64,000 nucleotides of DNA from Phytoactinopolyspora halotolerans (GTDB taxonomy: Bacteria > Actinomycetota > Actinomycetes > Jiangellales > Jiangellaceae), in assembly GCF_010550675.1 (NCBI RefSeq), contig NZ_JAAGOA010000030.1:20242-84241 (forward strand). Direction: 5' to 3'. The notes under the pieces are model-generated. The model did not search any database. It was not told the origin of the DNA and was given only the letters and a program-made list of their open reading frames with translations. How positions within the stretch are numbered: position 1 is the first letter of the stretch; each line of letters opens with the position of its first letter. Both the position numbers and the translations under genes were made by a program. Below are positions 60,798-64,000 of this stretch, piece after piece.

Positions 60798-61005
60798 GGC
60801 GCCACGAGTCGTCGGCCACCTGGCCGATATCGCCCCGCGAAGGTGGACGAACCGTGGATATCGCGCGGACTCGGATCGTGTGGCAGCATGCTGCGACATA
60901 CAGCGTCGGCGAGTTCGGCGCCATTGGCTCAGGAGGGGACGGGACCTGCGATGGGGTCGGTTCCGGATGGTGGCACATCATGGCTCGCGCTTGTCGAGCG
61001 CGCCA
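60798..61005 (+). repeat. Degenerate inverted copy of the AhpD/LuxR-regulator divergent region
   Basis: The plus strand here aligns with the minus strand of about 54,745-54,945. Shared blocks are GTCGTCGGCCA-CTGGCCGA followed by TATCG, and GACGGGACCT-CGATGGGGT. The remnant regulator start at 60951 reads MGSVPDGGTSWLALVER against MGSAPVDGTTWLMFVEL in the intact gene, after which homology is lost. Together with the AhpD remnant at 60604-60681, the whole divergent unit is inverted relative to the intact copy. Confidence 0.7.
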
Positions 61006-61252
61006 CCATCCGGGAAAAGCCAAACGCTCACGGGTGGCCGCGGCGAGTCAGATCACGGCGATAGCGGCAAGGGTGATCTGCTCGGCGAACGCGATCGAGT
61101 CAATCAATCCCGCTACCGACGCGCGGTCCGCGTCCGCGGCACCTCCCCACAGAACAAGCCGCCACGAACTGCCTGTACATGGTCACCCGGTCGCTGGACC
61201 CGACCGGGAAGGGTGGGGCACGATGGGCTATGAGGTAGAAGATCGGCATTGA

Positions 61253-61682
61253 AACTGGCCGACGCGCGCAGTGCTCGTGCAGGGCGCGCGTCAAGCCGGC
61301 AAGAGCACCCTCATGCGGATCATCACACGGGGAAGTCCTGACGCTACAGCGCGCACCCTCGACGATCCGGACATGCGGGCTGCGGCCACCGCCGATCCCA
61401 AGAGCTTCGTCGACGTGCCAGGCATGCTCGCCATTGACGAGATCCAGCGCGTCCCCGAGCTGTTGTTGGCGATCAAGGCCGACGTGGATGAACGACCACG
61501 TCGAGGACGTTTCCTTCTGACCGGTTCGGCTCGCGTCTTCGCGCTCAAATCGGTACCAGACGCGCTCCTGGGGCGTGTCCAGACGATCGAACTCTGGCCC
61601 TTCTCCCAGGGCGAGATCGACCACACACCCGACGGGGTTCGTTGACGCCGTCCTTCAGCGCGGGCCGTGCTCTACACCATGA
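61253..61682 (+). pseudogene. Frameshifted, truncated AAA ATPase (DUF4143-type) gene
   Basis: The frame NWPTRAVLVQGARQAGKSTL holds Walker A, LAIDEIQRVPELLLAIKADV holds Walker B, and RFLLTGSARVFAL and LWPFSQGEIDHTPDG follow, all diagnostic of the AAA_14/DUF4143 ATPases (normally ~400 residues). An extra G in the run at 61634-61637 shifts the frame. In the shifted frame FVDAVLQRG continues the family sequence, then a stop at 61680-61682. The N-terminal ~20 residues and the whole C-terminal domain are missing. Confidence 0.8.
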
Positions 61683-61816
61683 CTGCGGTCGATGCTGTTC
61701 GGTGTCAGAGGGAGACCTGACCATGTACCGCACGCAGCCGGTGCTGCCGCTCGGCCTTTGACCAGGGGCAACAAAGCCCTACCCGCTGCGACGATCCGGA
61801 GGCCGAGCTGCGGTCG

Positions 61817-62560
61817 TCACCTTAGAATGTTGGGTTGGTCGACGACCCACAACCAGTCGCCTTGAGGCTGGCGGCGAGCTACTTCGACGGGGACCTCCCC
61901 GTTCGCCAGCCGTCGTGATGTGAGTGCCAAGTCGCCCGCGCGCAGCGCTGGTTGGTCAAGCACCGGCGTAAAAGCGACTCCCGCGGTGACAAGTTCCTCG
62001 AATGATTCGCCGATTGCGGAACGGCCTGTGGCGATCTCCCCGTTGGGCAGGACCGAAACGGCGGCGGACTCGAAAAGCGCGACCAGCCCATCGACGTCAC
62101 CGGCGTTGGCCCGCGTGAAGAAGAGCCGTGCCAGGTCTTCGGGCTGGACGGCACGTTCCTGCCCGGTGTACTGCCCCGTTGTCACCAGCTCCGGTGACTC
62201 CGGGCTCGGCTTGCCGAGGACGTTGGGCTGGTCGATCACCCACAGCCAGCTGCCATCGGGCTCGCGGCGAGCAATCTTGACGGTCATCTCGCTCTCGCTG
62301 ATACGCATCGACGTGATGGCAAGCTCGCCGTCGCTGACGACCGGGCTTTGCTCCCCGCTGAACGTATGCTGCGGTGCGAACAGGCGCGAGAAGTGTTTGC
62401 GAAGCGACTCTCTACCGGTGACAACGCTACCGTCGGGGAGTGCATAGACCGCGTCGGGTGCGTACAGCTCCGCGACAGCGTCCGCATTACCCACATTGGC
62501 ACGCTCTAGGAACAGCTTAGTCAGGTCCTCCGGCCGAGTCGCTCGTTGATTCTTCGCCAT
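61817..62560 (-). CDS. Tandem SnoaL/NTF2-like domain protein
   Basis: 247 residues; ATG at 62560 after GGGAAGAGAG, while the in-frame ATG further upstream has no ribosome site. Two SnoaL-like cone-fold domains are repeated: EDLTKLFLERANVGNADAVA...LPDGSVVTGRESL and EDLARLFFTRANAGDVDGLV...LPNGEIATGRSAI, each ending DGSWLWVIDQPNVL or QGDWLWVVDQPNIL. The halves are about 40% identical by eye, showing internal duplication. The fold holds enzymes (cyclases, isomerases) and binding proteins; function unknown. Confidence 0.82.
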   Translation of the reverse strand: MAKNQRATRPEDLTKLFLERANVGNADAVAELYAPDAVYALPDGSVVTGRESLRKHFSRLFAPQHTFSGEQSPVVSDGELAITSMRISESEMTVKIARREPDGSWLWVIDQPNVLGKPSPESPELVTTGQYTGQERAVQPEDLARLFFTRANAGDVDGLVALFESAAVSVLPNGEIATGRSAIGESFEELVTAGVAFTPVLDQPALRAGDLALTSRRLANGEVPVEVARRQPQGDWLWVVDQPNILR

Positions 62561-63204
62561 AAATTCTCTCTTCCCTCGCCCTTTGGCAAACGATCGAGTG
62601 CGGTCAGTTCGTGGTTCCCGAAGGCGACAGATCAAGTGTCGCATCAGCTGGCTGCCACTCGTTCTGGTAGGTCATTAGGACAGGCTGTAACGCCTGCTCA
62701 ACGAGCGGTCAGCGCGCTCGGAAGACGCCCCAGCAACCTGAACTGGCCTGATCACCCTCTTTCTGGATGTTGGTGATCGAGGTGTGCACACAGCAGAGCC
62801 GATGGACGATGTCGTCTACGCACTCATCGCGGGGTGCAGGCAGCTCCAATTCGGAAGGTCGGACGCCTTGAAGTCCTGCCGTAGAAGGTCCGCTACCCAC
62901 TACACGGGTCCGACAAGATGCTGCTGCTTATTCGCCTAGAACACGCCACCCCACGCGGCCCAGACACCGACCGGACACACCACCGAAACGATGACAACCG
63001 GTACACCGGCCGCCACCTACTGCAGTCGTTACTCTCTGGCTTCTTGCATCAGGGCTGGGATGTCGCGTCGGGTGTGGAGCACGCGCCACACCTGGCATGG
63101 TCTTCGCGCTCTGCGTAGAAATCAGGCGTTTGACACGTCAGATGCTATTTGATGCGAGGGATTGATCACGACCGGCGCTGGGGAGTCTTCACTCCTCCAG
63201 ATAG
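62561..63204. other. Gene-poor stretch
   Basis: About 640 bases with no recognised gene. A possible promoter-like TTGACA occurs near 63130. Short open frames on both strands are arginine/histidine-rich and unlike coding sequence in this genome. Confidence 0.35.
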
Positions 63205-63459
63205 TCAAGATACCCAAAGCACACGGAGGACAACAACGCGGCGTTGGTCTTCCAGGACCATGTAGATTATGACGCCTTCGCCTTTCGTTCCGAACGCATG
63301 TGTTCTCATGTTCGCCTCGGGCCGCTGACGGTTGTACGCCTCTCCGCTCCACGGGGCAACTTCGAGCAACGCCATGACCTCTGCGTACGACGACAAGGCA
63401 TCTACCGGCAGAACGGCGACTTGCTCCAGCGCTTCTGGATAAGACTCGACGGAGTACAC
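63205..63459 (-). CDS. Probable RelE-like toxin of a toxin-antitoxin pair
   Basis: 84 residues: YPEALEQVAVLPVDALSSYA, EVMALLEVAPWSGEAYNRQR, then GTKGEGVIIYMVLEDQRRVV and VLRVLWVS. The pattern of two N-terminal helices and a C-terminal beta sheet with conserved aromatic/basic residues fits the ParE/RelE toxin fold. GTG at 63459 directly abuts the stop of the upstream DUF6247-like gene, the usual antitoxin-first order. The toxin assignment is inference from fold impression and context. Confidence 0.6.
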   Translation of the reverse strand: MYSVESYPEALEQVAVLPVDALSSYAEVMALLEVAPWSGEAYNRQRPEANMRTHAFGTKGEGVIIYMVLEDQRRVVVLRVLWVS

Positions 63460-63771
63460 TTACAAGCCCAGTCTGGCCTTCGTCACGTCCCACGGTTCCG
63501 TGGCGATGTCGCTGCCCAACGCGAGTTGCTCGGCGTTGCGGAGCATCTGACGATGTGCCCGTTCATCTTGCGATGACCACGCCACGCGCTGCCAGCGACG
63601 TAGCAAAGCAAGAACACCGGTCAAATCCAGCGTCTCGGTCGCCTCCGCCATGGCCTGCCGAAACTCGCGATCGAAATCGCCAGCTTCCTCAGGCAACAAC
63701 GCCGCTCGGATCGCCCGAGGCGTCGCCTCCGGCGGAGGCTGCTGCCCGTGATATTCAGCGCCGACAGTCAT
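63460..63771 (-). CDS. DUF6247 family protein, probable antitoxin
   Basis: 103 residues from ATG at 63771. After a short lead come TPRAIRAALLPEEAGDFDRE, FRQAMAEATETLDLTGVLAL, LRRWQRVAW and ARLGL, characteristic of the DUF6247 family seen upstream of small toxin-like genes in actinobacteria. It is helical and acidic. Upstream in-frame ATGs (to 63864) overlap tRNA-like sequence and are unlikely starts. Confidence 0.72.
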   Translation of the reverse strand: MTVGAEYHGQQPPPEATPRAIRAALLPEEAGDFDREFRQAMAEATETLDLTGVLALLRRWQRVAWSSQDERAHRQMLRNAEQLALGSDIATEPWDVTKARLGL

Positions 63772-63841
63772 GTCGTCATCATATCCAGCAACACTGGCGA
63801 CTACACCGATCACACGACGTCGTGGACGGAATAGCTGGGGT

Positions 63842-63859
63842 TGGGGGTTCAAGTCCCCA
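63842..63859 (+). other. tRNA T-arm-like sequence
   Basis: TGGGGGTTCAAGTCCCCA forms a T-stem with the invariant TTCAA loop, as in a tRNA 3' end. No anticodon or D-arm can be folded upstream, so it is not a whole tRNA. It may be the remnant of an integration site. Confidence 0.35.
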
Positions 63860-63904
63860 TACAAGCCGGAAAGCGGGTCTTCGGATTCTGGCGGGGTGCT
63901 GGGT

Positions 63905-64000
63905 TCATCGGACGACGATGGAGCCCAGCACTCGCCAGTTGGGTTTGCCGGCGTAGAGCAGGGCGCGGACTCGGTAGTTGCGGAAGTTGCGGAACCCGTA
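63905..64000 (-). mobile_element. 3' end of an IS transposase gene (cut by window edge)
   Basis: The minus strand encodes YGFRNFRNYRVRALLYAGKP then NWRVLGSIVVR-stop, the typical C-terminus of an ISL3-type DDE transposase (GFRNFxNYRxRxLL). The stop is at 63905-63907. The nearby GGGTCTTCGG at about 63875-63884 resembles ISL3-family terminal repeats and may be the left IS end. The remainder lies beyond base 64000. Confidence 0.65.

Noticed and set aside
63841..63860. Complete tRNA gene
   Set aside because: Only a T-arm is present; no acceptor pairing, D-arm or anticodon arm can be drawn from the preceding 60 bases.

Overview
The window reads as chromosomal DNA of a high-GC Gram-positive bacterium (Actinomycetia). 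Third codon positions are strongly G/C, GTG starts and GGAGG-type ribosome sites are frequent, many genes overlap by ATGA, and the families are typical of soil actinobacteria (Tat-secreted binding lipoproteins, AfsR-like LuxR regulators, DUF2795, DUF6247). The genus cannot be fixed from the sequence. I found no rRNA, complete tRNA or CRISPR array.

Layout. 1-11.5 kb: the 3' end of a sensor kinase, a Tudor-like small protein, a secreted beta-propeller protein beside a truncated Tat-signal relative, an alpha/beta hydrolase, a DedA membrane protein, a NarL-type two-component pair, an MFS pump divergent from its TetR regulator, and a two-gene ABC exporter. 11.6-27.6 kb: a carbohydrate catabolic island. 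It has a polyol-type CUT1 importer with a zinc dehydrogenase, a ribose/fructose-type importer, and the enzymes expected for oxidative (Weimberg-type) conversion of an aldose to 2-oxoglutarate. These are an SDR dehydrogenase, a metallo-beta-lactamase-fold candidate lactonase, an enolase-superfamily dehydratase, an FAH-family dehydratase and 2-oxoglutarate-semialdehyde dehydrogenase. An IclR regulator sits between the two divergent arms, with an AGE epimerase and a RraA-like protein.

27.6-35.7 kb: an information-processing block. An ADP-ribosylglycohydrolase is flanked by two paralogous DUF2795 mini-proteins and faces a methyltransferase-like gene and an unknown gene. It is followed by an overlapping MerR / release factor 3 / zinc-ribbon cassette and a HelD-type RNA polymerase-recycling helicase. 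A shared 9-base element, GGTAGAGTC, marks several of these promoters. 35.7-47.2 kb: an alpha-mannan utilisation locus (LacI regulator, ROK kinase, mannose-6-phosphate isomerase, divergent CUT1 importer, GH38 alpha-mannosidase, Tat-exported GH76 endo-mannanase). Two matching LacI-type operators lie in its divergent promoter region.

47.2-57.4 kb: a TetR/SDR divergent pair with a perfect 17-bp inverted operator, a large secreted M14 carboxypeptidase, a large AfsR/MalT-like LuxR regulator, an AhpD-like protein, an ABM-domain protein and phosphonoacetate hydrolase. 57.4-64 kb is gene-poor and decayed. It holds a frameshifted LuxR tail, a 5'-deleted MFS gene abutting an intact epimerase, a degenerate inverted copy of the AhpD/LuxR-regulator divergent region, a frameshifted AAA ATPase, a tandem SnoaL protein, a likely DUF6247 toxin-antitoxin pair, and the end of an insertion sequence entering from the right edge.
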